NCBI RefSeq assembly: GCF_003253565.1
Contig: NZ_QKUF01000006.1
Coordinates: 218,952-282,951 of the forward strand
Direction: 5' to 3'
DNA from: Thermosporothrix hazakensis
GTDB taxonomy: Bacteria > Chloroflexota > Ktedonobacteria > Ktedonobacterales > Ktedonobacteraceae
DNA length: 64,000 nucleotides
A program made the position numbers and the translations under genes. Of the stretch, positions 54,011 to 64,000 are shown in pieces; position 1 is the stretch's first letter, and every line of letters begins with the position of its first letter. The notes under the pieces were generated by a model. The model ran no database searches, was not told the DNA's origin, and worked only from the letters and a program-made list of their open reading frames with translations.

Positions 54011-54878
54011 ATCTCTTTTATGAGCAACGGGTCAATAACCAATTTCCTGCTGCTTTCAGTCCCGTCTCAATGCGATACGTATAGGGCAGGCCTGATTGCT
54101 CGTTCTGGAAGGGCAGGCGATCAAGCAATTGACCGCCTGCTTTGCTTATGATGACCTCTCAGGGGAGGAGACACCGAACAACGAGAGCATACACCCGAGC
54201 AGCAGGGCGACTCCGGCGGCACCAAGTGCCACAAGAGTGCAGGGGAGAGATGTAATAAGGAGGTGTCGCCAAAGAGCATGGCCCGGTGACGCGTGTATGA
54301 TGGAGCGAAGGGCAGGAGGAAGAAGTCACCAGCAAGCAGGCAGAACGGTATCTGGCTCGTGGCGTGTGCCAGTCCTTATAAAACTCATCTCGGCTTGAGT
54401 ATGATCAATAAACCTGTCACCCTCTCCTCCGTTGAGTATGAATAGCATTGGGCTCATAAGAAAAGGTTCCCTTTGGCTGATTTCATTGTTGTTCTTGAAG
54501 AGATGAAGGCGATTTCCAAACCAACCATCTGGACGAGCAGGAGTGAGCTGCACTCTCACTCCATCTCCTCAAGCTATGCCTTTTTGTATTGATAAGCTCC
54601 TTTTGCAACAGGTTTTAGCAGAACCCGAGTAAGTTCAGATGATGCGGGTGGCTGATTGGCGTGAGTGAACGCCGTTATTTTAACAACACATCAATCCCTA
54701 TAGCACCTTTCGTCTTGACACGGATGACCATTGAGGAAGAGCATCTTGCCTGAGAACCTTGATCAGGAGCGGCTTGATGGACCGACTGATACGGTCGAAG
54801 TGCTTCGACAAAAAGCCTTGACGGACCATGAACACATGTGTAGGATAGATCTGTCTGCTACGAGAGGAGGAGGGTGAC

Positions 54879-55876
54879 GTGTCCAAACCGAAAACCATCT
54901 ATGATGTTGCCAACCTGGCCGGGGTCGCATTTCTACTGTATCGCTTGCACTGAACGCTTCAGTGCGTGTCAGCGCGGAGACGAGACGTAAGGTATTGGAG
55001 GCTGTCGATGCACTCGGCTTTGTCCCCAAGCCAGAGGCGGTTGCTAAGGCACGCCGAGGCGTGGGACGCGTCGGCGTCGTTGCACCATATACCTCCTACC
55101 CATCTGTGACCCGACGCCTCAACGGGATTCTCCACATGGTGAGTCAGCGCCCGCTGGAAATCGTCTTGTTCGACCAGGAGTCAGCGGCACAGAGTTCTTC
55201 CCCGTTGCTCTCCAGCTTACCTATCACCGGTCGGCTGGATGGACTCATCATCATAAGCCTGCCGTTGGACGAGGCGATAGCCAAACGCCTCATCGACCTG
55301 AGGCTTCCCACTGTGCTGATCGATATCCAACACCCCGGATTCGACTCTGTCTTTACGTCAGACTTCACTGGTGGTCAGCTCGCAGCTTCGCATCTTGTGG
55401 CTCGCGGATATCGCCACTTTGGCTTTCTTGGTGAGGAGCAACAATCTCACCTGTATGTCTCACCTGTACAACGGCGGCTCGCAGGCTTCCGTACAGCGCT
55501 GACAGAGGCTGGCTATCCCCTCACAGAGAACAATGTACGCTTCGCTGCATATGGAGTTGGGACCGCTTTTGAGGCGGCAAAGGACCTCTTGTCGATGGAA
55601 CATCGTCCAACTGCTGTTTTGGCGAGCTCCGATACGCTGGCAGCGGGGGTACTGAGAGCTGCACATCACCTGGGACTCGCTGTTCCAGACGACGTGGCTA
55701 TTGTTGGCTTCGATGACGGAGAACTGGCTGAAGCTTTGGGTCTCACGACCGTACACCAGCCTCTGGAAGAAACTGGTCGGGTTGCCGTGGAACTTCTCCT
55801 CCAACGACTTGACAGGCCTGCTACAGCTCGTGAGGTGGTCCTGGGTGTGGAATTGGTTGTCCGTGAGACGAGCTAA
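54879..55876 (+). pseudogene. LacI-family regulator with a frameshift in the DNA-binding domain
   Basis: GTG at 54879 (GAGGAGGAGG upstream) begins a normal LacI HTH: PKTIYDVANLAGV. After about 17 codons one base is missing near 54928; in the next frame it continues ISTVSLALNASVRVSAETRRKV and then an intact periplasmic-binding-like domain to 55876 (DSVFTSDFTGG, ASSDTLAAGVLRA, VAIVGFDDGE). The ligand part is therefore undamaged, and translation from an internal GTG at 54962 would give a protein without the recognition helix. Either a recent mutation or a sequencing error explains this. Confidence 0.85.
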
Positions 55877-56729
55877 CGAACATACCAGCCTCATTGGTGT
55901 TGGTCCACTCGCCCAAATCACGCAGAGAAGAACAGCTATATGATTGCTTGCTACCCTTTGCATTGCAACCAGATAGCCGTATCAGAGGAATCATCTGACC
56001 ATGAGTTGTCCACGTGCAAGGTGAAGCTTGTTGTAGGCAGGGAGAGGAACCGAGGCAGTGGTAAAGTTGACTATCCTCTCCACGCTTGAAGGCCAGCACA
56101 TGCGAAGGTGCCTCCGCCCAGCGCTACAACGAGGCTTCGATGCTCCTCGATAGAGCAAGAGCATCGAGCCAGGATTGTGCGTCTGAGACGTCATGCAGAG
56201 GTTGGCCCATTGCGGGAGAGTGGCAGCCTGTGCTGAGTACTCCAGGCGATTCTCTCCCTTCATCGAGATAGTACTGGTAAGAGCGAGAGCGGAGCTGCGT
56301 GCCCAATATGTATCAATGAGTGCCTGCGACATTTGATGCTCCCCATCCCTATCGACCAGAGACGACTGTGGGGCTGTCGATAACACAAGCATGGGCAGTA
56401 GATACGAGGCGAGTTGGGGGCCTTGTGTACATTGAGACGCCTGAATGCTTGTCTTCCTCCTTGTTTGCTTCTGCCTTCCCTGCTCTTCTGCTACCTGCCT
56501 GGTTTCCGCTTCTCCTCCTTGCATGTTGTGCACGTGGCGCTGGAGACTGCACTACGCTGAAAGCGGTACATGATACAGTGAACGTTCACGATCTGCTAAG
56601 CGCTTCTCATTCACGAGGTTGGTGAATCATACAGTTATATTACTCTGAGAGGGCTTTCTCTGGTATTATCCATTCGAGATCAAGTTCCTCACAGCCTCTA
56701 GAGCCATATCTCAAGCTGCTTCATCAGTT
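55877..56729. other. Gene-poor region, no intact gene
   Basis: 853 bases after the LacI gene. A 180-codon minus reading (55991-56533) has no recognisable fold, no ribosome site and competing readings on the other strand. It may be decayed sequence, possibly from a sugar-related operon once controlled by the LacI protein, but this is a guess. Confidence 0.35.
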
Positions 56730-56897
56730 TCACCTGGAATACTTTTTGTTTGCTATAAAGAGAAGCAGACTAGTCCCTAAAGTCCCTAAAGCAATCCCGC
56801 CGAGAACAATCGATAGAGGTTGAGCTGGAAGTATCAATGTTCCTAGGAGTGCTGATATACCAAGTACCAAACTAAGTATCGGTATAAATCTTTTCAC
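56730..56897 (-). CDS. Small hydrophobic membrane protein (55 residues)
   Basis: Found by hand. It starts with GTG at 56897, with AAAGGA 10 bases upstream. The protein is two membrane helices (about 4-23, FIPILSLVLGISALLGTLIL, and 28-49, rich in Leu/Gly/Ile) joined by a short loop (PAQP), with a basic end (NKKYSR). The sequence is clearly protein-like. No family is assigned; small toxins, holin-like proteins or bacteriocin immunity proteins can look like this. Confidence 0.6.
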   Translation of the reverse strand: MKRFIPILSLVLGISALLGTLILPAQPLSIVLGGIALGTLGTSLLLFIANKKYSR

Positions 56898-57347
56898 CAG
56901 TATGTCCTTTCGTGCTAAATTCTACCTGCGGGTTTATCTCTCTGCCCTGATACCGGGTGGCTGAGCGCACCTTCCGTTTGATCTCCCGGTGATGTCGCTG
57001 CTGCCGCGATCATAAGGGTTTGTCCCAAACCAGCGAGGCCTTTATTTCCTTTGCCCATGAGCCAATGGGTGCTTTTGTGGCTGGCTCCTTTCTCCTCCTC
57101 AGCGTCGGCAATCATAAGGTACAGCCTGATGTCAAAAGGCCGAAATCTCCTGCCCACTGCAGGTCAACCAAATGCGATTTGGTCTGTCTACAAGCAGAAG
57201 CCAAAGACATTCTATCCCTGTATGAGTCTGGTCGCTGCCAAAAGATCAATGCCCCGCTTGGAGATTCCTGGAAGCGGATTACCGGTTCTCCACAGATCAT
57301 CGTTATGCAGAAGTCAAGCATGGATGCGACTTCCAGCAATAAAAAAA
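56898..57347. other. Region without an intact gene
   Basis: 450 bases with competing readings on both strands (57020-57412 plus, 57112-57339 minus), none with motif or ribosome site. It might be a decayed gene on the minus strand, but no family can be named. Confidence 0.35.
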
Positions 57348-57860
57348 TCAGGCACTTTCTCTCTTCCTGTCTCTGTTTCTTTTGTCACTCTGTAAAGACA
57401 GAGATCTTGTAAGGAAATGAAAAAGGAGAGCAAAGAGCAAGGAGCAACCGAATGCTATCCCTATCCAGAGCCACAAAGTCATTGGGGATGTGAAAAGAGG
57501 CCAAAGAGTTGGATATACTCCTGTTGCGTTCAGAAAAGAGATTTGATACCAGATGGCTCCTGCTCCCAGCCATATTGCGGCATGAATGCTCCAGTAAGCT
57601 CTTCGAGTAGGCAGCATACTTATTCCAAAAAGCAGAAGAGCAAGGGCACCATACAACAAAAAGCGAAGTAAGAAAGCAAAGAGGATTAAAGAAGGAAAAG
57701 GAAGATAGGAAACCCTTGTAAAAGCGTAATAGCCGTTTAGTCCAAACACCTCTACAGTCTGGGAAGAGAGAACCATCCACATTTGGTAGGCTCCCCAGCA
57801 GAGAAGGAGGAGACTCATCACCCACAACATAGAGATAACAATTTTTCGTTTCTCTCGCAT
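57348..57860 (-). CDS. Membrane protein with four to five helices, unknown
   Basis: A 170-residue protein. Hydrophobic helices lie at about 9-30, 45-80, 87-105 and 122-155, with a basic, unstructured C-terminus (SLQSDKRNRDRKRESA). The start at 57860 has GAGGGAG upstream; a longer version from 57881 is possible. The AT-richer composition sets it apart from the first half of the window. Function unknown. Confidence 0.65.
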   Translation of the reverse strand: MREKRKIVISMLWVMSLLLLCWGAYQMWMVLSSQTVEVFGLNGYYAFTRVSYLPFPSLILFAFLLRFLLYGALALLLFGISMLPTRRAYWSIHAAIWLGAGAIWYQISFLNATGVYPTLWPLFTSPMTLWLWIGIAFGCSLLFALLFHFLTRSLSLQSDKRNRDRKRESA

Positions 57861-58201
57861 GTAACCGCTCCCTCGCTTCATGCTTTCAAATTCCAAAGGT
57901 AATCCTATTATAATGCGCAGACTAAAGGAAATACAAGAACAAAAAGAGCAAAGCAATCGAAAAATTCCTGCTATTAAAAAAGTGCCAGCAGCTCTCTCAA
58001 GCAGGTTGAAAGGTATCTATTCTCCTCTATCCTCTCAGGCGTAGAGACCTTGCTCCTCGCAGTCAAGCCGGAGAAAAAGGCTTCGTAGGATGCAAGGGGG
58101 CACTGGGCTGCTGGAACCCTTCCTATGCACTGCCCCCCTTACTTTATGAAAGGATACTATTTTGCAGAGCTGTAAAGAAGAAATTATTGTTATGACATTA
58201 A
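57861..58201. other. Intergenic region with a G/C-rich hairpin
   Basis: About 340 bases. AAGGGGGCA (58094-58102) can pair with TGCCCCCCTT (58131-58140, one extra C) around a 28-base loop. It may be a terminator or the edge of the adjacent dead insertion element. No gene seen. Confidence 0.4.
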
Positions 58202-59180
58202 GTGTTTAAGAGCCTTACTTCTTTCCAATCTTGTTTGCAGTTCTTTCTTTTCACGGTTGGTGTGAATGAACATGGGGCGAGACAAGCAACGCAGCAAAGG
58301 CCAACAGGGACGACGAAGCAGCTATTGAGCCAGGGAGAGGCGTTGTGCTGTGCGATTCTAGCCGCCAGCAAGACATGCAAGCCCAGAGAGGGTATGCGGT
58401 CGCCCCTGCTGGAGGCAAAAGAAGACGACATGCGACCTGGGAAAGACCGTCTCGACCTATTGCCGTCGGGCTTGCAAAGATGTGCTGCTCGGCCACTCTT
58501 CAGGGACGAGGACTGTAACATAGCTCAGGAGGTGTCACCACAATCAACCCAAAACGTGCATAAAGCCGCTGCTGCATCTGTTCCTCTACAAAACAGTGAT
58601 CAGCCAGATACACCTCGCTATGTTCGCTCCCCGCCTCTTGAGATCAGTACATTGCGCATGGCGTGCGAACAAGAAGGTGTCAGCCAAGATCTGATCAGTG
58701 CGGTTAGCTGCGGCAATTCCATCGCTAGTGATGGTCCGTTTGCTGTGACGGCCCATTGTGGCTTTCCCCCAGCCCCAGCCGCAGGCGGTTAGCAGATGGC
58801 CCTGTATTCTCGCCCCCTCAACCCGCTCTCCCGCGCTTGCTGTACCGAGTGGGGACCGCCGTTGAATCGTGCACCTCGTAGCCGTTGTAGGCTTCCTGCA
58901 GGCGCACGAGGTCGGGCCAGGCAGCACGCATGAGTCGGTTCAGCTGAGCGATGCGGCAGGATTGGGAAGGCCGGGTGTACATACACTACGGGAAAGCGGA
59001 AGAAGTCTCGCTGGATCGGAAGCGGTCCTACTGGCTCAAGAGGGCTAACGTGAGCATATTGGCGCTCGTGAGACTCGGCTTGCGCCCAGGTTTCACAGAC
59101 TCTGCTGGCACATGGGCTTGACAAAGCTCATCAATTACGACGGATAGGATGGTCAGAAAAGGATCCATGTCAAGCATCAT
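58202..59180 (-). pseudogene. Decayed DDE transposase (IS4/IS5/IS982-like)
   Basis: Read on the minus strand from an ATG at 59180 (AAGAAAGGAA upstream), pieces of one transposase follow one another in shifting frames. First comes MDPFLTILSVVIDELC and KPGRKPSLTSANMLTLALLSQ, then ERDFFRF..VVYVHPAFP.LPHRS, next RIQGHLLTACGWGWGKATMG, and finally LLAARIAQHNASPWLNSCF near the C-terminus. At least four frameshifts or stops are needed, so it is dead. The exact IS family cannot be fixed by eye. Confidence 0.7.
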
Positions 59181-59546
59181 GCATTCCTTTCTTGTAATTT
59201 GTTGTATTTTGAAGGCATTGCCGACAATATATGCCTTAATTCTATGTGCTTCATAATTCACAATAAAAATTTAAAAAACAGAGTTTGACTTTACAGTAAA
59301 AAAAGTTTATAATTATATCAATAGCATTATTGTCATTATAGTCCTCAACAGCGTGATTATAGAGAAAAGCAGGTATCCTGGCTTAATTGAGAAAGTTCCT
59401 GTTACCATCAGATTTGCTTGGTAATTAGGGAAGGGAACAAGTTTACTCTTTGCAGTTGAAAAGAAAGATGTCAAAATCAGCTTTGAGGATTTGCCGTGAT
59501 GCAGAGAGAAAAGGAACTAAAAAAGTAAGAAAGGACTCTTCTGGCT
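59181..59546. other. AT-rich intergenic region before the secreted-protein pair
   Basis: 366 bases, markedly richer in A and T than the rest of the window (for example 59265-59345). No gene seen. It presumably carries the promoter of the gene at 59547 and marks a change in base composition. Confidence 0.5.
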
Positions 59547-60440
59547 ATGCTACATCGCGAAGGTGTATCAGGAAAATGTAGACGTCTTGCTCTTGTCGGA
59601 ATAACCTCCCTTTTGTTTGTCGCATGCTTCGTATTTATGACGTATCATGCGCAAGCAGATTCACAAATCGCCATAAAGCAGGAGAAGAATTATTCTTCAC
59701 AAACTACTCCCTGGTCTAAGCTTCCATCCGATTTTACTGGAAAAACAATTCATTATACGTTCATTCAGTCTAGTTACTATCATCAGGGGCCCGCTTCCGA
59801 GAAGAAACTCAATCTTTTAGGTGATGCATGGAGTACATTTGATTCCACAGGGAAATTGCAAGTTCACCATGTCGTCTACACCAATCTCGATACTCACTCA
59901 TTTTTCCAAGAGACATATACAGATCAAACAACAAGTCTCATCGTATATGGGAAAAATGCTTCAAACCGACCCGTGAACGTGAATAATCCTGCTTCATCTT
60001 CATGCGTTGAGATCCTTTCTGGTAGAACAGTTGCAGATCTAAATAGTGACGAAGTCATTCCATTTGCGAATACGAATACCTTACGGCAGAAAGGATATGC
60101 TGTTGAACAATTACTCAATCGTATGTCTCAGTCCGTTCCAGAATCCACAGTTTCTATAGTAAGTAAGCCTGTAAAACAGTATACTGCAGGTTCATCAATT
60201 CAAGTTCTAACCAAAACAGATACTTCCGAAGAGAAGAACACGAAGGCTGTAGCAAGGATAGAAGTAGATCAATTTAATCGAGTATTGGTTTATAACACCA
60301 CATTACTTGATAACGATGGAAAAATTATTGCAAGCACCCAATTTGCCTATGGTGGTGTAAAGCTCTATAATTCACAAGATATTCCAGCTTCTATCCTTTC
60401 AACTCCCAAAAAGATTCAGCAAGGAGGTTGTACACGATGA
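59547..60440 (+). CDS. Secreted protein of unknown function
   Basis: A 297-residue protein with a signal peptide: basic start (HREGVSGKCRR), hydrophobic core (LALVGITSLLFVACFVFM) and a probable cleavage near HAQADS. The mature part is Ser/Thr/Asn-rich and reads as beta structure (GKTIHYTFIQSSYYHQG, VHHVVYTNLDTHSFFQETY, RIEVDQFNRVLVYNTTL). No family is recognised. Codon use and composition are AT-rich compared with most genes here, which suggests later acquisition. Its stop overlaps the start of the next gene (ATGA). Confidence 0.8.
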   Translation: MLHREGVSGKCRRLALVGITSLLFVACFVFMTYHAQADSQIAIKQEKNYSSQTTPWSKLPSDFTGKTIHYTFIQSSYYHQGPASEKKLNLLGDAWSTFDSTGKLQVHHVVYTNLDTHSFFQETYTDQTTSLIVYGKNASNRPVNVNNPASSSCVEILSGRTVADLNSDEVIPFANTNTLRQKGYAVEQLLNRMSQSVPESTVSIVSKPVKQYTAGSSIQVLTKTDTSEEKNTKAVARIEVDQFNRVLVYNTTLLDNDGKIIASTQFAYGGVKLYNSQDIPASILSTPKKIQQGGCTR

Positions 60441-60912
60441 AGAGATTTCAGCTTCTGCTTATTTTTATGCTCTTGACCGGATCATTTCTCTTCAGCATAG
60501 GGCCAAGGAAACCGCTTCAGCAAAAGCGCTAGCCCCCCAATGTGATCAAGGGGCAAATTATTATGAATATCCGAAAAGATATGTCGGTGGTGGCTACACT
60601 CTTTGGGGAGCTTTGTGTATGTTCTATCCAGGAACAATGCAATGGGGAGGCATAGCTGAAACCCGATCAGAACCCTGGGGCCAGCTTAGTTCCCATATCC
60701 TTGGGCAGGATCATTGTGGAGCCAATGGGGCATGGATAGTACAATTTGAGCAGGCTTCCGGTTTTGGCTATGCTAACTATAGAACTGTTAAGGCCTATGG
60801 AGGAATGCTCGAATGTGGTAGCTTAGGCCACGACTATTATGTAAGTACCCAACACTATGTGAAGGCTGGTTCAAGTACTGTAGGGTTCTGGGAAAACCAA
60901 TGGAATCCCTAA
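60437..60912 (+). pseudogene. Secreted Gly/Tyr/Trp-rich small protein with frameshift in the signal peptide
   Basis: A perfect ribosome site (AAGGAGG) and ATG at 60437, overlapping the previous stop, open a signal peptide (KRFQLLLIFMLLTGSFLF). The frame closes at TAG after 31 codons; a one-base shift near 60500 joins it to a long intact reading, AKETASAKALAPQCDQG... to FWENQWNP at 60912. The mature part is ~115 residues with four Cys (C in APQCDQG, GALCMF, QDHCGA, LECGS) and many Gly, Tyr and Trp. It looks like a secreted adhesin, bacteriocin or wall protein; no family is known to me. A sequencing error could also explain the shift. Confidence 0.65.
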
Positions 60913-60988
60913 GGAACTGGAAACATACTGACGTGTTTTCCGTCTAACGCTGATCGAATAGAGATTGGTTAACTACTAAACTAAGAGT

Positions 60989-61029
60989 GAAGAGCAGTGT
61001 CATTTTAGTCATGCTGCTCTTCTTTGTCT
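60989..61029 (+). terminator. Terminator of the secreted-protein pair
   Basis: GAAGAGCAG (60989-60997) pairs with CTGCTCTTC (61014-61022), 16-base loop, tail TTTGTCT. It lies 76 bases after the stop at 60912. Confidence 0.8.
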
Positions 61030-61045
61030 AACAAGGGTGTGAGAA

Positions 61046-62176
61046 ATGGTTCTACCTAAATGGGTGTCGGGAGCAGCCATAAAAGTGGCGCGAGCGACCG
61101 GAAAAAGAGGCAACTGCGACCTGATCGATTTCGTTGCGGTGCTGATCGGCTATGCTGTATCCGACGAAGCAAGCTTGAAAGCGTTTTACGAACGGTTCAT
61201 TCCCTGGGCCTCGCCATTCATGGCGCTCTTTGGACGAAACCGGTTGCCCCATCGCTCAACCCTGTCTCGTTTTCTTGCCGCCCTCGACCCACCTACAGTG
61301 GAGGCCCTGCGCACGCTCTTTCAAGAGGATCTGCTGACTCGCAAGCTGTTTTCCTCCTCTGGTAGCCTGGTTGATCGAACTGGCGAGCAATGGCTCGTGG
61401 TCGATGTGGACGGAACGAGACAAGCTGCCCGCTAACGAGCGTTGCCACAAACAAAAGCACTGCCCGCTCCCTTCCGCCGTTTTGATCGGGTGTGCGCACC
61501 AGGGTATCAGGGACGCAAACGAGGAGAAATCGTCCGCACCGTCATCCTGCAGGCGCATACCCACCAGTTTCTGGGCACGTTTGGCGGATCTGGCAATGAG
61601 GATTATCGTAGTGAACTGCGTCGGTCCGTCCAGGTGATGACTGGCTATGCCTCCCAGCTTGCGCTTCCTCTCGCCTCGGTGGCACTGCGGCTGGATGGTT
61701 TGTATGGTGATGCTGCTCCGCTCCTCGACGTTGTGGCTACGGGACTTGGAGGAATCGCCAGAAGCCGTGCCTATCACTTGTTGGAAGTGGAGGCAGTCAA
61801 GCAGATGCTTACTCATGCCCCCAATCATGTGAGTACACACTCAGAAAGCGGCATGACGCGAGCTGGACCAGACGTGCGTTTAGTGGTTGCAACGCATGGT
61901 GCCCCCTCCTCTCCTCCTGCCATCGGCGTCGAGCGGGATGGCACGGTCTATGAATTATTTGTCAGTACCCTTCTCTCCCTGCAGGTGTTAGCGAGAGGAC
62001 AGCATATGCATCGATCCTCACTGTTGCGATATGACATCGTGGTGGTGATCGGCCCCCTTTCTTGTGAGCGGGTTCATGTCGGGCTGGGAAGTCGCACGCT
62101 TTGTCTGATGCTCTCTGCCTCAGATCGCACGGGCCTGCAACGAGTTCGCAGACCATTGCACCAGTCTTGTGAGTAG
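61046..62176 (+). pseudogene. Decayed IS4-type transposase (NDLI/YERF group common in this phylum)
   Basis: The N-terminal part is intact for 129 codons (VARATGKRGNCDLIDFVAVL, FYERFIPWASPFMALFGRNR, LPHRSTLSRFLAAL, then WLVVDVDGTRQAAR with the first catalytic Asp), then TAA at 61433. The same frame resumes as QTKALPAPFRRFDRVCAPGYQ and LRLDGLYGDAAPLLDV, with GVERDGTVYELFVSTLLS near 61925-61980, after which it no longer matches a transposase. A single Gln-to-stop change plus later frameshift or deletion killed it. No clear terminal inverted repeats were found by eye. Confidence 0.8.
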
Positions 62177-63870
62177 CCCGCCCGAGAGCGTCCTCAGCTT
62201 GAGCAGGTCCTCCCTGGTTGCCAACGCCCGTCTGCTTTCTGACAGGGCAGGAGGAAGGTGTTCCTCATCGGATGAGGGTTCAAGGTCTGTGTTCTCTTAT
62301 GGGAATGCTCGTGTGCTGGTGGTCTGAGAGAAGGGCTCTTCTCGGCGGGAGGTGGCTGACGGGGTAACAGTATCCGCGTTGGCTCGCGCAGGGAGCCGCA
62401 TGAAAAGGGTCTTGTGTGGCCTCTGCTGGGGTGGTTGAGGTGGAACCACGCTGGCTCGGGTCAGTGGAGCAGGGGCGCGAAGAGGATCTGTGGCGACCGA
62501 GCAGTAGACGCTCTGAAAGGTGGTGGGTGTGCCGTTGTGGTAGGGAGCGGAAGGGGGGAGAAGAGCCCTCAAGAGCAAGAGGAGGAAAGGCGGTGCCGCT
62601 GTGTCCTGGCTCATCGAAACAGGGGGATGTTCCCGTGAGGCTGGAACAAGCTGAACAGGAGATGTGCGTCCTGCCAGGCAGTATGAGCGGCGGTCAGGAA
62701 AAGGCGCATTGGCATGGGAGTGAAGGGGAAGAGGGCATTGTCATGCCTGGAAGAGAGCGGGATGGAGGAGTCATGCGTTCCCTCCTTCCAGGGGCATGTT
62801 TCGATGCGCAAACCCGATCGAAAAAAGAGAAGCTGCGCTGGTGGCTTGATGCGTCTGGCAAGACGATTGAGTGTTTCGCGTTCGTGCAGCGCTTTTGGGA
62901 AAAGCAGGGGGAAAAAGGCTGGATGTGGTGATAAAAAAAGAGCTTTTTTGGCTGCTTCTCAGCAGGATGCAACGGAGGGACCTTGCGGGAACAGCACCTC
63001 TGTTCCTGGATGGGGCTTCATCGTTTCGACCTGACACGTGAGGGGATCGTGTGACGAGTGTTCTCAGTGGATTAGGAAGGGGGGACATGTGGATCGTATC
63101 CCGTTCCTGCTGGATCTGGAAAGCGACGGGGTGCGCCCGGACGGCTCCCCAGCGTTGGGCGATGAGCAGGAAGTGCTGCCGACTGAACACGTCAATTGTC
63201 ACGAAGGACAGCGTGTAAAAAAACAAAAAAAGGGACAGAAGACGGTCTGTTCCTTTCCCTTTGCAAGGGGCTGGCAGCTCAGAGCGAAGGGGGCCAGCGC
63301 GGCTCTGAGCAAAGAAGCAGGCTGCTCACCAGAAGCAGCAGCCTTCGCTGTGAGAGGCATGAGCGATGGCAGCATTCACCTTCTCTTTCCCAAGATCATG
63401 AACCAGGGAATGGGAGAAACAGACCAGCCCGCCAGGAGGCAATGGCTCGTGTGAGAAAACGAATGAGCAGCTCCCTGCTGAAGTGAATGGCACGGCAAAA
63501 ATCGTGCGACTCTCAAAACGATCTCTGACCCTGTGCACGAAGATTGTTGAGGATGTCTTCGATACTTCTTTGCATCTTGGCCATTCCAAAGAAGCCCTAC
63601 AGACATGGTATCTCCAGCGAAGCTCAAGAGTGAGAGCTGCTGGCCATTTCTCGCCAGCAGCGTGTAATCCTCACTCTTCAGCAATTCCGCGAGGAGCAGC
63701 GCGGTAGAGATCAGGTGCTTGACTCGAAGAGCTGCGGTCAACCGGCCTGGAGCGCTGCTCCGCAAGGCTCACATCACCCACCTGGGAGGGAGGAACAGTT
63801 CAGAGATGCAGCGACGCAGGCGTGTTGTGGGGTGAGTGGTTGCAGTGGTGGAACGAGAACGCTGTGAGTG
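62177..63870. other. Gene-poor right end
   Basis: About 1.7 kb without a convincing gene. Several overlapping readings exist on both strands (62416-62931 plus; 62611-62960 and 63376-63765 minus). The minus readings look faintly protein-like (KALHERETLNRLARRIKPP; HLISTALLLAELLKSEDYTL) and may be pieces of dead genes, but no family or start can be given. Confidence 0.4.
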
Positions 63871-63944
63871 CGTTTTGTGTACGTTTTGTGTCGGTCTTCA
63901 TGCAGGTGATGGGGAGATGACAGACACAAAAAGGACACAAAACG
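63871..63944. repeat. Inverted repeat built from paired TTTTGTGT boxes
   Basis: Arms 63871-63892 and 63923-63944 are 22 bases each and match at 20 positions in inverted orientation. Each arm contains two direct copies of TTTTGTGT about 11 bases apart (a G-to-T change in one). The loop is 30 bases. No gene adjoins it directly; the nearest reading is on the minus strand, ending upstream at 63765. Confidence 0.75.
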
Positions 63945-64000
63945 GTCCTGATGCGTCCTTGAAAGGGGACAGCGCCTCTCGAGGCTGGTGTGAGGTGCCT

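Noticed and set aside
55991..56533. 180-codon minus-strand reading
   Set aside because: No recognisable domain, low-complexity composition and competing readings on the opposite strand.
62416..62931. 171-codon plus reading rich in Gly, Glu and Arg
   Set aside because: Low complexity from G-rich DNA, no ribosome site and no fold.

Overview
The window looks like chromosomal DNA of a Ktedonobacteria-type member of the Chloroflexota. This is inferred from style, not from a marker gene: large MalT-like LuxR regulators with an extra N-terminal module, Ser/Thr kinases fused to long TPR arrays, a PP2C phosphatase, a complex hybrid histidine kinase, many decayed transposases and a lanthipeptide-like precursor. 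No rRNA, tRNA or CRISPR array was recognised.

Layout. 1-2.0 kb: a minus-strand ABC importer operon (ATPase, permease, ThiY-like binding protein cut by the window edge). 2.2-5.3 kb: a polytopic membrane protein with a HAMP-like tail, then a TPR-bearing pseudokinase. 5.8-7.2 kb: a LamG-endonuclease/exonuclease/phosphatase protein. 7.3-13.6 kb: a nitrate island, with a NarK-type transporter divergent from a five-gene operon (cytochrome-b-like membrane subunit, molybdopterin catalytic subunit, four-cluster ferredoxin-type subunit, Rieske protein, small membrane protein); the divergent promoter region has helically phased TGTGA repeats. 13.8-31.6 kb: signalling and housekeeping genes, including PP2C, a double-core hybrid histidine kinase with a response regulator, a LuxR regulator, an S9 peptidase and a kinase with 19 TPRs, mixed with dead genes (a phosphotransferase with an in-frame amber, a P450 remnant).

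32.4-53.3 kb: mostly single genes (PAP2 phosphatase, an MbtH protein with no NRPS in the window, M29 aminopeptidase, SGNH hydrolase, aldo/keto reductase, GNAT, F420/PPOX-type protein, TetR, VOC, MerR with dienelactone hydrolase, small membrane proteins) and two giant MalT-like regulators. Among these is a 57-residue class I lanthipeptide-like precursor with a FELD leader motif and a Cys/Ser/Thr-rich tail (45622-45795), which I consider the most interesting item.

53.3-64 kb: a decay zone with a frameshifted LacI regulator, at least two dead transposases, two small membrane-protein genes, an AT-rich pair of secreted proteins (the second frameshifted), and an unusual inverted repeat of TTTTGTGT boxes near the right edge. 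Several short genes (46-59 residues) were found by hand from ribosome binding sites and in-frame reading; these are marked.
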